Shown here: positions 11,241-24,455 of the stretch, one piece after another
Layout of the letters: each line of letters begins with the position of its first letter
Numbering within the stretch: position 1 is the first letter of the stretch
Source: Apricaphanius iberus
Lineage: Eukaryota; Chordata; Actinopteri; Cyprinodontiformes; Aphaniidae
Reading direction: 5' to 3'
Length of the DNA: 64,000 nucleotides
NCBI GenBank assembly: GCA_028564705.1
Contig: JAPXFQ010002671.1
Location: forward strand, 1,922,001 to 1,986,000
Translations under genes and position numbers: made by a program
The notes under the pieces: generated by a model
What the model was told of the DNA's origin: nothing
Database searches by the model: none
What the model saw: the letters and a program-made list of their open reading frames with translations, nothing else

Positions 11241-13689
11241 GGCCGTGACTACCTTGGCAGAGAGTAATTTCATCCATAAACTAAGAACAAAATAAAAAGG
11301 AATCTGGTGTCTATTCATTTTTTTTTTTTTTTACATCTAGACCCCATGTTCCACTTAGCCAAGGCCCTGTTTGATATCCAGCTCACAGGTCAGTCCATGA
11401 AAAAAAGAGTTGGTGAGGAAGTGGTAGAGTGATAAATTACACACAGATAAGCTCTTACAAAGACCCTCCGCCCCCCTTCGGGCGCTATTTTTCATGGTGA
11501 GCAGTAAACCCCATAAATCAGTGGCTGAATCTCTGCAACTGGTGCTGTCTTTCAGCCAGAGTGGCCATACCTCATGGCCTGCTCCTTGCAATTTCCGTGG
11601 GTCTCAGTGTTCCAGAGCTGGCAGCAAAAAAAATTTCTCTAATTTCACATTCTTGCAGTCCTATTTTATGTGTTGCATATGTTGCATGGGCATCATGAAA
11701 CAAAAGTGATTTAGTCACTCTGTGCATTTTGCAACACTGAGGCAAAACTCCTGCTTCTTTTAGCATTCTCACCTCATGACATTTTTTACCTTTGGTTCCA
11801 TAAATCAAACTCCCTGACCTGCCGTGTTGAAGAAAACCAATAAGGTTTTAAGAGGAGAAACAGTAGAAAATAGATGATTCTGCAGAGAAAGTGTTGGGGA
11901 TTTTTCTGTTGACAGCTGCAAAAAGAGTTTAGGGGGGTGGTCAGCTCATGCAGTTCATGCTTACAGGTGCAGGGGGGTAAACATTTGATAAGTGGCAATG
12001 CTCTGGGTGGTGAACTTGAAAATGTCAGCCTTTAGTTCAGGTCCACTGAGCCCTGTGCATGACGAATGCTCACATTAATCATTGAACTGCAGAGATTGAG
12101 CTTGCTTTAGCTAGACAGTTGGCATTTAGTTCCTGCATTCAGCGAAACTCTTCAGTCTGATTCAGTTGGTAAAATCAAACACCATTCAAGACATTTTGGA
12201 ACACAACTGTTAACTGCAGTGGATGGACAGATGTATATTTTTATGATTAAACCTGGCAAACGTCACTTTATAATGTTGGCAGCCATAACTGCGGACTTAA
12301 TTCAGACATTTCGTGTAGTGGCTACAGTTTGTTAGACTAATGGCAGGCATTGCCCTTTTCATAAAGGCTGTGCACATGTTCCTCATCAAGGTGTGAAAAA
12401 CTGTTCTGTATTCAGATTGAAGCGAAGAGGATAATAAATATAAAGGTTGCAGAAGCGCACAGGATGCAGCGTGGGTGAACTTGTTTTCACCATGACTCTG
12501 TCGACCTCCAGACTCCTCTGAACCAAAAGAACTGTTTGAAAATTCTCTTTAACTTAGAACAGAGTGGTCGTGTTTACCAAACGGTAGCCTCAAAGGCACA
12601 CATGAAAACACGCTGCTTCTCTTTCTGTCTCCAACGTAAAGATGGAGGCCAACAGTGGGAACTAATTATGCTTACAAGATATAAACAGAGAATATTTAAC
12701 TATTTAGATATAAAAAGGCACTTTGAGTACTGAGCAAAATTTTAAACTCCCCTTTATTTCACTAGCTGTCCATCATAACTAAAGCTTTTTTAGTTTGTAT
12801 TTTTTTCGCATTTAATTTTTTTTTTCTATTTATCAAATTAAGTAATCAGTTAAATGTTATTTGTAGAGCACTTTTAATGATAAAATCTGCACAAAGTGAT
12901 TTACTTAAAAAACAGAAAATTTAACATAAAACACATATAAAACAAAATCAATCATACACAAACAAACTCTTAGCACACACAAGACAAATACAAACATCAC
13001 CCCCCACCCTTTCACTGCAAAAATACTGCCCAATCCTTTCCCATCTCTTGAAGTGAACATAAAAAAAAAATGCGAATAATCTCTGTTTGTTTTAATTTTA
13101 GAGGAAATTTTCAGACCTATAAATATGTCTGGCAATAATAAAAAAAAAGGTTCTTAAACTCATGGAAGGAACCTGTTTTGTTTCTGGACACTATACAGAC
13201 TTTAGAAAGGAACCAGTTTTAAAAGGAATCTTTGGATAATCCGAAAATATACTTGTTTACTTGTTTGTTACAAAAAAAAACTAAAAAAAACCCCACTGAA
13301 ATTCCACTTCCACTTCACTGCATCAGCAATGCATCAGCAGTTAGCATAATCAGTGTTTCCTTTAAAAGTTACTTATTACAGTTATCTTTTTTCATGGCTA
13401 AAGCGGTTCTAGGCTGATAAAATCCAAAACATGTGCAGCTCATGCTTTTTTGACCTTTTCCTTTAAACCATTAACATCTTTAGCTTATGTTTAGAATTTA
13501 ATGGAAACCGTCAGGATTTAACAAATAAAATTATTACAATAGCTGTACTATTGCACCGTCCTCAAATCTGGCTATTATTGAATACTGGCAAAAAGAAAAC
13601 CAATACTGAAAAAAAACACACAAAAAAACATAAGAAGTCTTGTTACCAGTTTTCCACAAACACAGCAAACGTTGAGGAAGGTGTCTCAT
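11241..13689. other. no gene; LINE/SINE tail-like piece at 12838-12960
   Basis: About 12838-12960, read on the minus strand, looks like a fish retroposon 3' tail ('AAATCACTTTGTGCAG', then 'GTGCTCTACAAATAAC'). The plus-strand side is a run of A-rich words. Its confidence alone is about 0.35. The rest holds no recognisable element; a poly-T tract lies near 11318-11332. Confidence 0.35.
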
Positions 13690-13990
13690 CGTATTAGTCT
13701 AAACTGAACTTTCTGACCTACATACAAAATGCTATATTTAGCAGTGAAAAGCCACAAGTGAATATTACCATCAAGATGCAACTCCATGGAGAAACATGGT
13801 AGTGGCAGCACCTAACTGTGGGCTTCTTTAAGTAGCGTAAGGAAGCTGGTCAGAGCTGATGGGCAGATTAATGAAGATGAATATGGGGTAATCCTGGAAG
13901 AAATTCTGTCAGAAGCTAGAAAAGACTGAAGACTTAGTGGAGATTCACCACTAAAAAGGAAAACGGGCCGAAACATACAGTCCAGCAAAA
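13690..13990 (+). pseudogene. Tc1-like transposase relic (second lineage)
   Basis: The plus strand retains the middle of a Tc1 transposase. A 'GAACTTTCTGACCTACATACAAAATGCTAT' region corresponds to E-L-F-G-L-x-A-K-R-Y, followed by a 'CATGGTAGTGGCAGC' box (H-G-G-G-S in intact genes). The clearest block is LVRADGQINEDEYGVILE near 13845-13900, then a worn 'AAACATACAG' region after it. Stops and indels interrupt it, and the N-terminal DNA-binding part and final catalytic Glu are not visible. The wording differs from the copy at 7 kb, so it belongs to another Tc1 lineage. Confidence 0.72.
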
Positions 13991-15379
13991 TGTGGTTCTA
14001 TACACTTTTGATTCAGAGTGATTGAATATAAATATATGCCTACCTATCAGATTTTCCTTTGTTAAAAAAAACAAAACAAAATATCTTTCTCCTTCATCAA
14101 TTGCTCTATCACTTAAAATCTTACAGCACATTAGAGTTTTCACTAAAGGAATCTCTAACGCTCAATTGCCTTTCATTCAGCAATCACTTTTCCCAAAGGT
14201 TGAAGTCTCCTTGTCAGAAACAACTGTTGCCACCTTCTGTATTTTCAACTTGTCTATATATTTTTGTCCTACATATATTTATGTATCATTGCTTAGATTT
14301 TTTTGTAATTGATTATAAACATTTTATAAATCTGCATCTTTAGTCTGTAAATTTGAGTCTTCAAACTACACATATAACAATGCAATAGAATGATGGTTAT
14401 TACCAAAGAGCAGAAATACAAATATGGCATTAAGTAGATAATTAAATGAATGATCAAGGATTTATTTGGCTAACTGCCAGATTTTTGGATTTTTTTCTTC
14501 TTTTTTTTCTTTTTTTGATAAATGAATTTCAAGTTGAGCTTTTGTGTTGTAGTTTTTAGGGTTAAAACTTTTTTTTTCAGGGCTCTGAATGACATATTAG
14601 TGATCACTGAAAAAGTGGATGAATAGACAAAGGGATGGTGCTGCATTGTTGTACAAAAACATGCCTTTATTCACTGATAATATATACTGATAATAATTCA
14701 CATTATACTCTGGGTGTCACAATGCTTGTATTTCTTCCTGAGTCCATCTCCATCTCTTCACAAACTGATCAGTGGGAATGAAGCTTATTTCTTTCTTTTT
14801 TTAATATTTAAAAATTTAACCAGTTCAAAACGATTGACCGCCATTAACATGACTAAAAAGGATACAACATTTCTCGTTGCAGACCTACAAACATGTTCAG
14901 TCACTTCACTGTCACTGAATCATTGGTATTTCTGCTCATCTAATTTACAGTCTTTCTCTCTGATGCAAAGGACAACATTTTTAAATGTTACTCTTACTTT
15001 TTAATAAAGACGCTCCAGCTTTGTATTTTTTTGAAAGCTCCAATTCTCTTAGTTTGTCCTTTAAACTATTACTGCTGAACATATTGGCATTTTTGGCATA
15101 ACTATCCTAAAAAAAATGCAATGTTCAGCTTCAGCCAGAATCACTTGTTGGGTTTCAAGTCCAAGGTAGATTTAAAATAAACAGAAAATTGTTCTCTGAA
15201 ATAAAATGCGGAAGAACTAATAAAAGGTGCAAACGCAGCACATTTCCTAATGCAGAGTTCAGTAATGACCGAACATCACAGCCTCATATAGACCAATATC
15301 ACTATCAACAGCAAAAGAGCAATGCAACATAAAGCATTTTACAGAAGGAAAGAAATTGGTTGCCTATTTTTGTAAAAGC
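13991..15379. other. AT-rich DNA, nothing recognised
   Basis: T-rich tracts occur near 14488-14517 and 14568-14578. Open frames are short, Phe/Ser/Leu-rich and explained by composition. Confidence 0.4.
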
Positions 15380-15577
15380 AATGAAGCACTTTTCTAGCCA
15401 TGAACCCCATTTGAACTCACTGTCACCCATCCCTACTCCTAAAGGTACACCAATTAATTCACTGATACACAGATCATTAGAAAAAGTTAGGGTTCCACAT
15501 TTTGCCCAAGGACACTTTGACATGTGGAGACCTTACATCTGCCAGATGATTACTCTTCCTACTGAGCTACAACCGCT
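15380..15577 (-). mobile_element. tRNA-derived SINE, B-box region missing
   Basis: On the minus strand the copy starts GCGGTTGTAGCTCAGTAGG, a tRNA-like head with an A-box. It continues into a body with 'AAGTGTCCTTGGGCAAAATG' and ends near 'CTAGAAAAGTGCTT', the order seen in an abundant fish SINE. The segment between the A-box and the body is shortened, so the expected GGTTCGANTCC B-box is absent. Such elements are made by RNA polymerase III and copied by LINE enzymes. This copy should be transcriptionally dead. Confidence 0.65.
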
Positions 15578-18500
15578 AAAAAGATGCATTGAAAAATTGG
15601 CTGTTGACTGAAATTGTCTTATTGTAAACAAGAAATTAAGTACCAATCTTTTTAAAACCTGTGAAATCTCCATAATCACATTCTACCAGTCTTCCATGTA
15701 AATACTGTTCTGTTAACAAGTTTGAATGTTGTTGAGGTGTATTTTCTAGTAGATGTCTAGACATGTCAGTTTTTCATTCAGACCATGAGAGAGCAAAAGA
15801 AAAAATATTTCAATCAGATAACAGGAAGGTCAAATAGTATAGTTTTCGTTTTGATCCTTGTGAGTTTTAAGCCTGTCTTTCATAAAATATCCTGAATTTA
15901 AAAAATAGTATCAGCTTTTGAAATTGTTAAAGTTAATTTGAGGGCAATTTCCAGAGAATTTACCGATACAGTTGTTTTAGTAGCCTAATGTCAACCACAC
16001 TAATCACTGTAATATAAAATCGTATACTCACTTTCCTATACAGCAAATAGACCGTTGGATTTTGTTTACACGCCACACTTATTGGTAGCCCTGTTAGACA
16101 AATGGCAAAAGCCTTGAAATAAATTGACATTTCCCAAGGATATTCTTTCAAAGAAAATTTATAAAATAATTAAACCATAAGTAGAGTATATTTATGCAGA
16201 GGAAACTGAAATCCTGGACCCAGCTGATCTTAACCCACGACCAGGTTCCAAATAAACCTCTGGCTATCAGCTTCCTCTCACCAACATCACTGATACAAGG
16301 TGACATCTTTGAAAACTTTTTTTTTGATACAGGGGTAATGAAGCTCTTGTGTTGAAACACTGTCCCTAAAAAAGCGTTTCCTGGATGTGCAAGTATCACA
16401 ACATAGCCTCTAAAAAAACACCTGAACATTCACAAAGAAAATCACATGTAACAGTTTTACATATAATAAAAACTCAATCCAAGGTTGTAATACATATTAA
16501 TTTTCATTTCTGCATGTTCAAAATGTTTTTCCGAATATACATTTCCATTTTCTTATACATAAATGATATTTATTGAAAGAAAAAAAAGCATCAGGTGGCC
16601 TTTAATGATTAGAGCTCTGAGAGGGTTAAATTAACTGTGGCGATGCATGGAATACATCAGCGTTTCTCTCATTTGACGTCCTCCTCGTTCTGCTGCCTAT
16701 TCATTTGTTATCTTCCTGCATCTGTGTTTATTGTTTTATCTTTTCATTAGTTTTTTTTGTGATACTCCTGTACAGGACTTTGGTCAGCTGTCATGCTGTT
16801 TTTTAAATGTGCTTTATCAAATAAATGGAATGTCTCTGCGCATGTTACTGCGACTGTTTTTCAAAGCGCGAGTGTTGACAGAACAGACAGCAGGCTGTGC
16901 TACGCTGACTCTTGTTGTACTGTGGTGTATTGCAGCTTTTTATAAAGATATCAATCGCAAGTCTTGGCCAAATGTCCTTTTTTTTGGAAATGAAAATATG
17001 GTGTCTCACGCCATCTTAGCCACTCATCAAGATGCGAAAGATCAGTGGACATGCTGTTAAAGCACATTAGATTAATTGTATTGTAGGAGTCAGGACATGG
17101 ATACAAGGGAGTAGATGCTTGTCTAAACTTGCCATTTAAAGTTTTAAACTATTTGAACTGTGACAAACAAGGCTGTAATAAGTAGCATTTTTAGGTTACC
17201 ATAATAACCAGTAGACACCATTTCGATGCCTACTGGTTATTTAAGACAAACAAAAATTGTTATAACATCACAAAAATATAATAAACACAAACGAGACTTC
17301 TACTGGGAATGTCTTATTTGGGACTAAGAATGAGCTTTTCTAAAACCCAACCTGAAATAAACAAAAAACAGACTAAACCAAGTTGATCAAATCAAAATAA
17401 AAAATAAGAGAATCATCAAAAGAGCTAATTGACCCCTAAAACATGATATAACCCCTATTTATACAAACATCACCAACAATATTTTTTATTTAAGCCCAAT
17501 GACAAGCATCATGATAACAGAGTCATTTAAATGATATGTAACTCACTTTAAAAGAACCAAACCTGCAGCAGAGACAGAAAGTAGCAGTGAAAGCAAATTT
17601 GTTGTCACTTAAAGCACACACGTCCCATTAGATCCCAATCAGATCAAATATTATCCGCCCAACATCCTAATAAAACCTGTTTTATTAATGTTCCCCTCTG
17701 TAACAGTTAAAATATTATATGGGCTATTTGATCATTGTGACTGGGTTTATGGTTCAGCTTGGGTATCTTTATATTATTTCACATAAAAGTTTAGAAAATT
17801 TAAGCAGCCATCATATTCAGTTGCCACTGTGTATAACTCAGCTTTGAAGCCTTGATCACTGGGGCCATTTCTCTCTATTACGGCCATCTGTCATCTATAT
17901 TTGCAGATTCCTTCCTATCACACTATGAAGGCTCAGTCCTGAAATGCTGTACTAACATTGCCATTTTATATTATAAAGTTGCTTATACTCTGATGCTTTC
18001 TCATACTGATGCATGCAATGTTTGCACACACAAAAATTTCCAAGGAACACAAATGAAGGTTAGAGAACAAAAACTTTACTTTATACACACAATGCATGAA
18101 TACTGCAACCTACTCTGAAACTGAATACACTACATATATTCTGACATGCAGATTAAAGCACTCCAGTACAGCAAGAAATTCAAATCTGAAAATAATTTGG
18201 AAATCTTAGCTGCTACAACTCTTAGGCTAGAGAGGAGATGAGAGTGTCAGACCATTAGCAAATGCAACAAAAATAATTCCCTCATGCATCAATTTAACAG
18301 AGAACACTTCACAGAATTATATTACTAACAAGTTCTAGTTTATCAATGATGATCCTGTGTTTTTCAGTACTAGATAAAATAATAAACATACCTCTCTATG
18401 GACTCAGTTTTGAGTCTTCCAAAGAGAGTGAACATCCACTCAGCAGTTGAAGTATCTGCAAGGGTTTGGTTAATGTGTCTAAGATTGTGGATTGTTTGCA

Positions 18501-18642
18501 GTTACTTTTGATCTTGATCTACTCAGAGGAGAACGCAGTTGAAATGCTAAACAAGGTGGAACATCTTGGGGTACTTACTGTGAGCTGAAAACTGTTTCTG
18601 TAGAAAAGGGATGCCCCTCTCCAAGACCTGATGCTTCTAAGA
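15578..18642. other. mostly unique DNA, small hairpin at 17204-17240
   Basis: No gene or transposon is recognised. The 11-bp arms ATAACCAGTAG (17204-17214) and CTACTGGTTAT (17230-17240) form a small perfect hairpin with a 15-nt loop. The open frames show no known motif. Confidence 0.35.
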
Positions 18643-18676
18643 GGATGGATGGATGGATGGATGGATGGATGGATGG
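18643..18676. repeat. (GGAT)n microsatellite
   Basis: About eight uninterrupted GGAT units. Such tracts often mark the 3' end of fish SINEs, but no SINE body adjoins this one. Confidence 0.95.
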
Positions 18677-19562
18677 ACTGAAGAAAGGCTAGGTAAATGA
18701 CTGACAGATGAGTAGTTAGAAAAATAGATGAATATATAAACAAATGGACAGACAAAAATTACAATGCATGGCTGGATGAAAGCATGAATGAATGAGAACC
18801 AACAGGAGAGTCCAGTAGTTTTACTGATGCTAGATCGACAATCTCTATATCCAACACCCGAATAACTGCAGTAAAAGGCTCTTAATGCTGAATTAACCAA
18901 CAGTCCAGACCGATTTAAACAGACTATTATAATATGAAAAATACATCAAAAGAGCACCACACTGTTAAGTAGCAGAAGTCTTACATTCAGCAATAAAAAT
19001 GTGTTACCAAGTCAGAATCCAAATTTGTGAAATCATCATTTCAGAAACTGGGTTGTTAAAATTGGCTTCTTTTACATATATTACATTTTTACCAATATTA
19101 AAGTCAAATACTTGCAGTGATCAGGTGTTTAATATATGGATGGATGGAAACAAAAAAAAAAAAACAACAACAAAGTAATAGTTGTATTTATCTCCACCTT
19201 TGCAAATGATTTGATTATAAACCAAAGAGATTGGGATCAAAAATGTGGTTCTACTCAACTGCTCAAAGAAACAGGTATTCTGGGAGAGAGGAAAAGAACA
19301 TGCAACTAGTTTTCCTTTGCTTCAGCACTTCGTAATGTTACTGTCGACTGGGCAGCTCACAATGAATTCCCTGCCTCAATGGGTGCCTTGGTTCTCCGTG
19401 TATATCTGAAATGTTTAAAAATTGACTAGCTGACCACTTCTAAAAGAAATCCATCTCTTCCTGAAAATGAATTTTTACAACCACAGGCCTCAGAAATGAT
19501 GAAAAACATGCAGGGTGAAATGGGAAGCAGTTCTCGCACTAGGAGCCTCTTAAAAAATAAAA

Positions 19563-19563
<1 letters not shown>

Positions 19564-19597
<34 letters not shown>
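19564..19597. repeat. (CA)n microsatellite
   Basis: About 17 uninterrupted CA units, followed by a short interrupted continuation to about 19608. Confidence 0.97.
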
Positions 19598-19599
<2 letters not shown>

Positions 19600-20973
19600 C
19601 ACACACATAAAATTGCATTACCTTAGGTCCTTATCATCATGTGTGGGATTAGATCAGTATGCTTTAATATGGTTAAAGCTTCCAAATACAGATTCCCTTC
19701 ATGTCGAGGTTTATCCCTCCGTCTGTAAAAACACATTTCTCAAAGGGCTGCTATATTTTGTATCAGTGAGCAAAGTTCTGCCTTTGTGTATTGGAATGTT
19801 TTTAGCTGTGATCATGCATCACCCATTTCAGAACTGGGAATTACTGATGAGAGGAAGGGCATTGTAGGGACTCTTCGAAGGTCTCCAGACAACCAGAGGA
19901 CAAGTGTCTTGTTTACTCGCCCTTTCCCTGGATGAAGGAACATGAGCAAAAAAATATATTAGAGTCATGATTTGTTAGCTGCAATGCAGATTAATCAGTC
20001 ATGCAAACCCATGACACTATCTCCAGGATCATGAACAATCATTCGTTTGAGAGTTATGGATTGTGCACACCTAGGTGAGTTTGTCAGTGTTGGAGCTTTT
20101 CTCAATTAGTCCACAATCGACCTGCTCCAGCCTAATGGCCCATTTGCGGTCAACTCAGGCACCGACTTCTGATGAATTCCCACTCTGAAGGCAAGTTAGC
20201 AGCCGAATGGTGAGGACCAGTTCAATCCCCTTCAAAGACCAAGCTTGCAAAGGAAAGAAATGGGAGTGGAGACGGTGCTGTCTGGGGCTACGGGGTGATT
20301 CTTCAAGAGCTGCTTGTCAATATGACCTGGCGCCTTGCAATCGGGCATCAAACCTCGAGATGATTTACTGAGTGGACAGTGGGGGAGGTCACAGAATGAA
20401 ACTTTGTGACATGGACGACCGGGGAAAGGTTTAGCAAATGATGTGTTACTTTAATCTATGTTAATATAGATAAATAATCAATCCAAGTCAGCCCTGTGAT
20501 GCATTTAATAATGTATTGAATGTCAGTTATGAATCTCTTTTACCCAGTAAGTGATCTTTATACTTACTGTGATCTCTATCACTCACTAGGTTAAAAAAAC
20601 AAAGGCGACTGTATCTCTCAGAATCAATATTCAATAATGAATGTAATTATTTACAGACAAATATCATATTCACCATCAGGCTTTTTGATGAACTTGGAAT
20701 ACAAAATTAAACAATATTTAGTGAAGAACCACAAACACATTTTTCTGTCTCCTTTTTAGGGGTAGAAGTTATAGGTTTTCTGAATAAAAAATAAAGGTTC
20801 ACAATATTATCTAAGCCACTTAAGAGTTTAGTGATCTATAAGTAGTTTAAAGAATTGGCTCGACAGTCTGTATTTGTGTGGTCTAATGCAAAACAATATT
20901 TTTATGAGGGAGAAAAAAACAACAACACATTGACAGGACAAGAAGGCAAAGCTGCATGAGGGATGAGGGTGAG

Positions 20974-21013
20974 AGGAAGGAAGGAAGCACGGAAGGAAGG
21001 AAGGTAGGAAGGA
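20974..21013. repeat. imperfect (GGAA)n tract
   Basis: AGGAAGGAAGGAAG and related units with single-base interruptions, inside a wider purine-rich block on the plus strand. Confidence 0.85.
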
Positions 21014-22904
21014 ATACTGGGATGACAATGATGAACGGACATAGGTAATGAATAAGAAAAAGGAGGTTAAGACCAAAGGAAGGACATAAGGAAATACTGA
21101 AGGAAATAAGGAAGGTAAGGACACTAATTAGAAAAAAACAAGAGTAAAAACAAGGAAGAGATGAGGGACACAAGGAGGTAAAGAAGGAATTACACAGGGC
21201 GAGATGACAGTAAGTATAGGCATATTCTTTTTTCATGTTTATCCAGGCCAGGAAAATACTGAATCTCTGCATTTTCCAGGCTACATAGGAACTCTGTATC
21301 CAGAAGGCTTGTTATTTTTCAGAGGGTCTTGGTGAAAACAGTTAAATGTATGTGAAAAATAAGATTTGGGCTGGTTGTGGTTACTACAGGGGTTAGAGGT
21401 GAATAAATGGCAGATTAACTGGTGGGCACAGTCAGTACTAGCACATTAATCCTGGTCTGGATTTAAAGAAAGAAAAAAACTCCCAACTGGGTTGCATCCA
21501 GAGGAAATGAGCATAAAAAATTCATTAAAGCAATGCTATTCAGCTACACACAATCTTATTTTTGGCAGAATCATCTGTTTATATTCATCCACATTCTCTT
21601 ATTTTTATCTTTCAGTCCTGTTCCAACATCCTTTCAACTGACTAACAGTGCGGTTCCTCCACTGCAATATTAATGCTGTATTTATATTGCAGCTGTTGAA
21701 AGTGTAGAGATTCCACAAGCCCTATAACTTAGTGGCATGTAAAGGAAGAATAAGGCAGGATGGTGTTGGATGTGCAGCATGTGCAGACCACCAGCAGCTG
21801 GCGGAAATACGAAATTGCCCTCATTTTGGTTTCTCGTTTTCTTTAAATTGCTACAAGTAAAAGCAGATTCGACCCTGAATTCAACTGGTCGTTTCCTCCA
21901 GTGTTTCTATTTTCTTTTAGGTTTGCTTGTTATCATCCTGGCTCCAGCAGCCACCTCTCCCTCTCAGTTTAGGTCTGTCTTCTCCTTGGTAAAGTTAGAG
22001 TTTGGCAGAATTCAGACTGCTACATTGAGAAGCTGTTCCCATAATCACATTTTTCCCCTCCTCATATCTCCTAGTGATGTCAAGCCAAAACAAAACAAGA
22101 TAGGAACACCCTGTTATCACTAAATAATTTAGGAGATTGCTTTTTTTTTCACTCAATAACTATGAAATACTCCTGAGAGTGCACTTAATACAAGTCACAG
22201 GTTACTGCCCAATGATCTGAGACTTTCATCTTGCATGCTGACTAGAGCCATTTAAATGTATTCTGTCTGAACACTAGATTGTGCTGACAGGAAAAACTGT
22301 TTGACAACTTCACCCAAATCTGGCCTCTTCAACACTACCTGGCAGTTTTTTTACTTCTCCGTTTAGGGGTATTATGCAACAATTTCAAACAACTATAGGT
22401 GAATATCAATAAATCAGAACATTAGAGATTTTATTTCATTTATTCAGTTCTAATAATGAATGTAAAATAAAGATTATGTCATATACTAGTTTTGCGATGA
22501 CCCTAACATAGAGATGAGGAAAAGAAGTGAAAGATGACAAGTTATTTTAGATGTAAACTTAAGGAAACAGCAGATTGGTGACAAGGGTTGACTAAGGATC
22601 AGAGGCTAACTATGAAAAGCAATACCCATTGATGGAAAAATAGAAAAAGAGACAGTGAGGGGGAGAAGGGAGCTGAGACACTAATGGAGGGAACTGGCTA
22701 AATCAGGGGCCACAATAACAGAATTGAAGTTTTAGGAGCAAATACAACTTAGAAATAATACAAAATACTACAGAACAAATACTGCAGAGGAAAAGTCAAA
22801 ATTCAGCATGATAAGACAATAAAAAAATTATCAATCACTTAGAAATGTAAACTAGCTGAAAAGTAAGTCTGTTATGTGGACTCATGAGTGTATGGACTTG
22901 CTAC

Positions 22905-23325
22905 TTTCTCCAAGCTCCTTTTGCATGACTTATAGCATCAGTGTGGCATGGCATGGAAGAGATTAGCCTGTTGTGCGAGTGAGGTTTTAAGAAAATCCCT
23001 TTCATGCTAACCTTCAGGTTTCCTGTATTGTTTAGGCTACAGTCTATCATCTCATCTCTTCTTGATAAGATCTTATTAACTTTCTATAAGGTTCAGGTCA
23101 GGCTAATTAGTTGGGCAAGCAAGCACAGAGATATTGAGGCAATTAGAGACAATACTGGGACTTCTGGTAATGTGGGCAGGCGCTGAGTCCAGCTGGAAAA
23201 TGAAATCAGCATTTCCAAAAACCTTGACAAGAGAAAGGCTAAAAATAAAATTATTGAATTTCTTTCAGTGATTCAACACCAGCAAATGATATGGCTAGCC
23301 TTATCCCATGTTATGAACATAACTT
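22905..23325 (-). pseudogene. Tc1-like transposase relic (third lineage)
   Basis: On the minus strand the catalytic-core region reads GNADFIFQLDSAPAH (about 23208-23170), then SNCLNISVL, then PDLN near 23100. This corresponds to the family pattern D-F-I-F-Q-Q-D-x-A-P-A-H ... S-P-D-L-N-P-I-E. The second catalytic Asp is still readable. The block around the third acidic residue is followed by heavily altered sequence. Stops and indels abolish function. The N-terminal coding part is displaced to about 24290-24420 by the intervening insertion. Confidence 0.72.
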
Positions 23326-23583
23326 AGGGCTTTTCCACCAAAAAAGAATGGGCGCTAGTACAGAGCTGGTGCTTAGTCGATTCTTAGCCATTTGCTTTTC
23401 CATTGACACGGGGCCTAGTCTGCATTGCATCTTAATGTCATCTATTGCATTGCAGCACAATTATACATGCACACATGGGGAGAAGTTAGCATGAAGTGAA
23501 TCATGCAAACAGAGGAAGAGCTTTTAACAATGAAGATCATTATGCCCCTATAAGTGCTTCCTTTTGCTTCCACACTTTCCCGG

Positions 23584-24235
23584 GCTTTCCACTGGACGTG
23601 TCAGCAGCATGTTACAGGAGCAGCACGTTTTACTCGCGCATTCTGCTGCTTGGCCCTTTCCACGGGGGGCGTCAGCATCAGCGAAGCAGCCATCACCGAG
23701 AGAGCCTGAAATCATGCGAGATCAGCAAAATCACGCGAGCAGGATAAAGTCTACAACATGGCTCCAAAAGGTCTGTGTTCTGTCAGTTTTACATTCGCCA
23801 ATAAGTTTATGTTATGTCAGGGAATATACAAAATCCCTTTAATTGCAAAAGAATAATGTTAGTGGTTATTCCGAGGTAGTGCAGACCCTCCCGCGACCTA
23901 CTGACTTCTCATGGGGCCGCACAGGTAGTAAAGTAAAGCTACCGGAAAGAAGTACCTTTGTTTTATTTTGAAAATGTCTGGATGCCGATCCTTCTGATTT
24001 CCTTTTTTTCCCTATCCAAAATGTCGACATTTACACGTTTTACAGGCGTAGCGCGTAGAAAATAGGACTGCCGTGTATATTTAGAAAAGTGCTGCGACAT
24101 AACGCTCCTGTGACGGGGCAAACTCATGCTGCTTTTGCCTCTGGTGGAAAGGATTATATTGATTACAGCGGTGGCTAACAGCCGCGTTTGATGTGCTGCT
24201 GCTGTAACATGCTGCTGACGCGTCCGGTGGAAAGG
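23584..24235. mobile_element. non-autonomous DNA element with ~43-bp inverted repeats
   Basis: GCTTTCCACTGGACGTGTCA begins at 23584. The sequence to 23626 is mirrored at 24193-24235 as an inverted copy with only a few differences, both arms containing the word CAGCAGCATGTTACAG. The interior has no transposase motif. A second pair of 'CTTTCCAC' / 'GTGGAAAGG' words lies just inside the main arms. It sits inside the old Tc1 copy. Sequence just to its left (23328-23430, 'GGGCTTTTCCACCAAAAAAG') looks like part of another, similar 'TTTTCCA'-type MITE. Superfamily unclear; no target duplication defined. Confidence 0.65.
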
Positions 24236-24424
24236 AGGGGTTTGAGTTCCTCACTCATCTTGTAACTCATCTAGTTGGATACAGCCCTCTGAGCCAGCCA
24301 GCTTTCTTAGGAATGGCCTTTTGCGGCTTACCCTCTCTATTGGTTGAGTGCCTGTAACCGTCTCCGGGACATCTGACAAGTCCGCCATCTTCCCAATGAA
24401 TTGAAATGCGTTGTTCAAACTTTT

Positions 24425-24455
24425 CTATACAAATACAATTTCCTTGCCTTGCCTT
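24425..24455 (+). repeat. tiny LINE 3' tail ending in (TTGCC)n
   Basis: 'ATACAAATACAATTTCCTTG' followed by CCTTGCC-type units matches the last bases of the LINE copy that ends at 53997. It is probably a severely 5'-truncated insertion of the same family. Confidence 0.5.

Larger units (their letters stand above)
18677..22394. other. no gene; contains CA and GGAA microsatellites
   Basis: Apart from the CA tract at 19564-19597 and a purine-rich GGAA region at about 20940-21190, I see no repeat family or gene. The long minus-strand frames at 20828-21272 come only from the purine-rich sequence. The stretch 20060-20400 is balanced in composition and could be conserved noncoding sequence. Confidence 0.35.
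22395..24420 (-). mobile_element. old Tc1/mariner element, split by a later insertion
   Basis: The left end (from about 22397, 'CTATAGGTGAATATCAATAA', then an A/T-rich arm) matches the end style of a widespread fish Tc1 family. Decayed transposase sequence on the minus strand follows at 22905-23325. The element then breaks off. Family sequence ('AGCCAGCTTTCTTAGGAATG' through 'GCCATCTTCCCAATGA', the N-terminal coding part read backwards) resumes at about 24290-24420. The gap is filled by other elements (about 23328-24245). The right terminal repeat is not identifiable. I assign Tc1/mariner from the transposase motifs; the exact subfamily is not named. Confidence 0.7.

Noticed and set aside
17204..17240. 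MicroRNA precursor hairpin
   Set aside because: The stem is only 11 bp, too short for a precursor.
18643..18676. SINE tail
   Set aside because: The GGAT tract has no SINE body on either side.
20828..21272. Two overlapping Ser/Leu/Phe-rich minus frames as transmembrane proteins
   Set aside because: They result from the GGAA-rich simple sequence on the plus strand.
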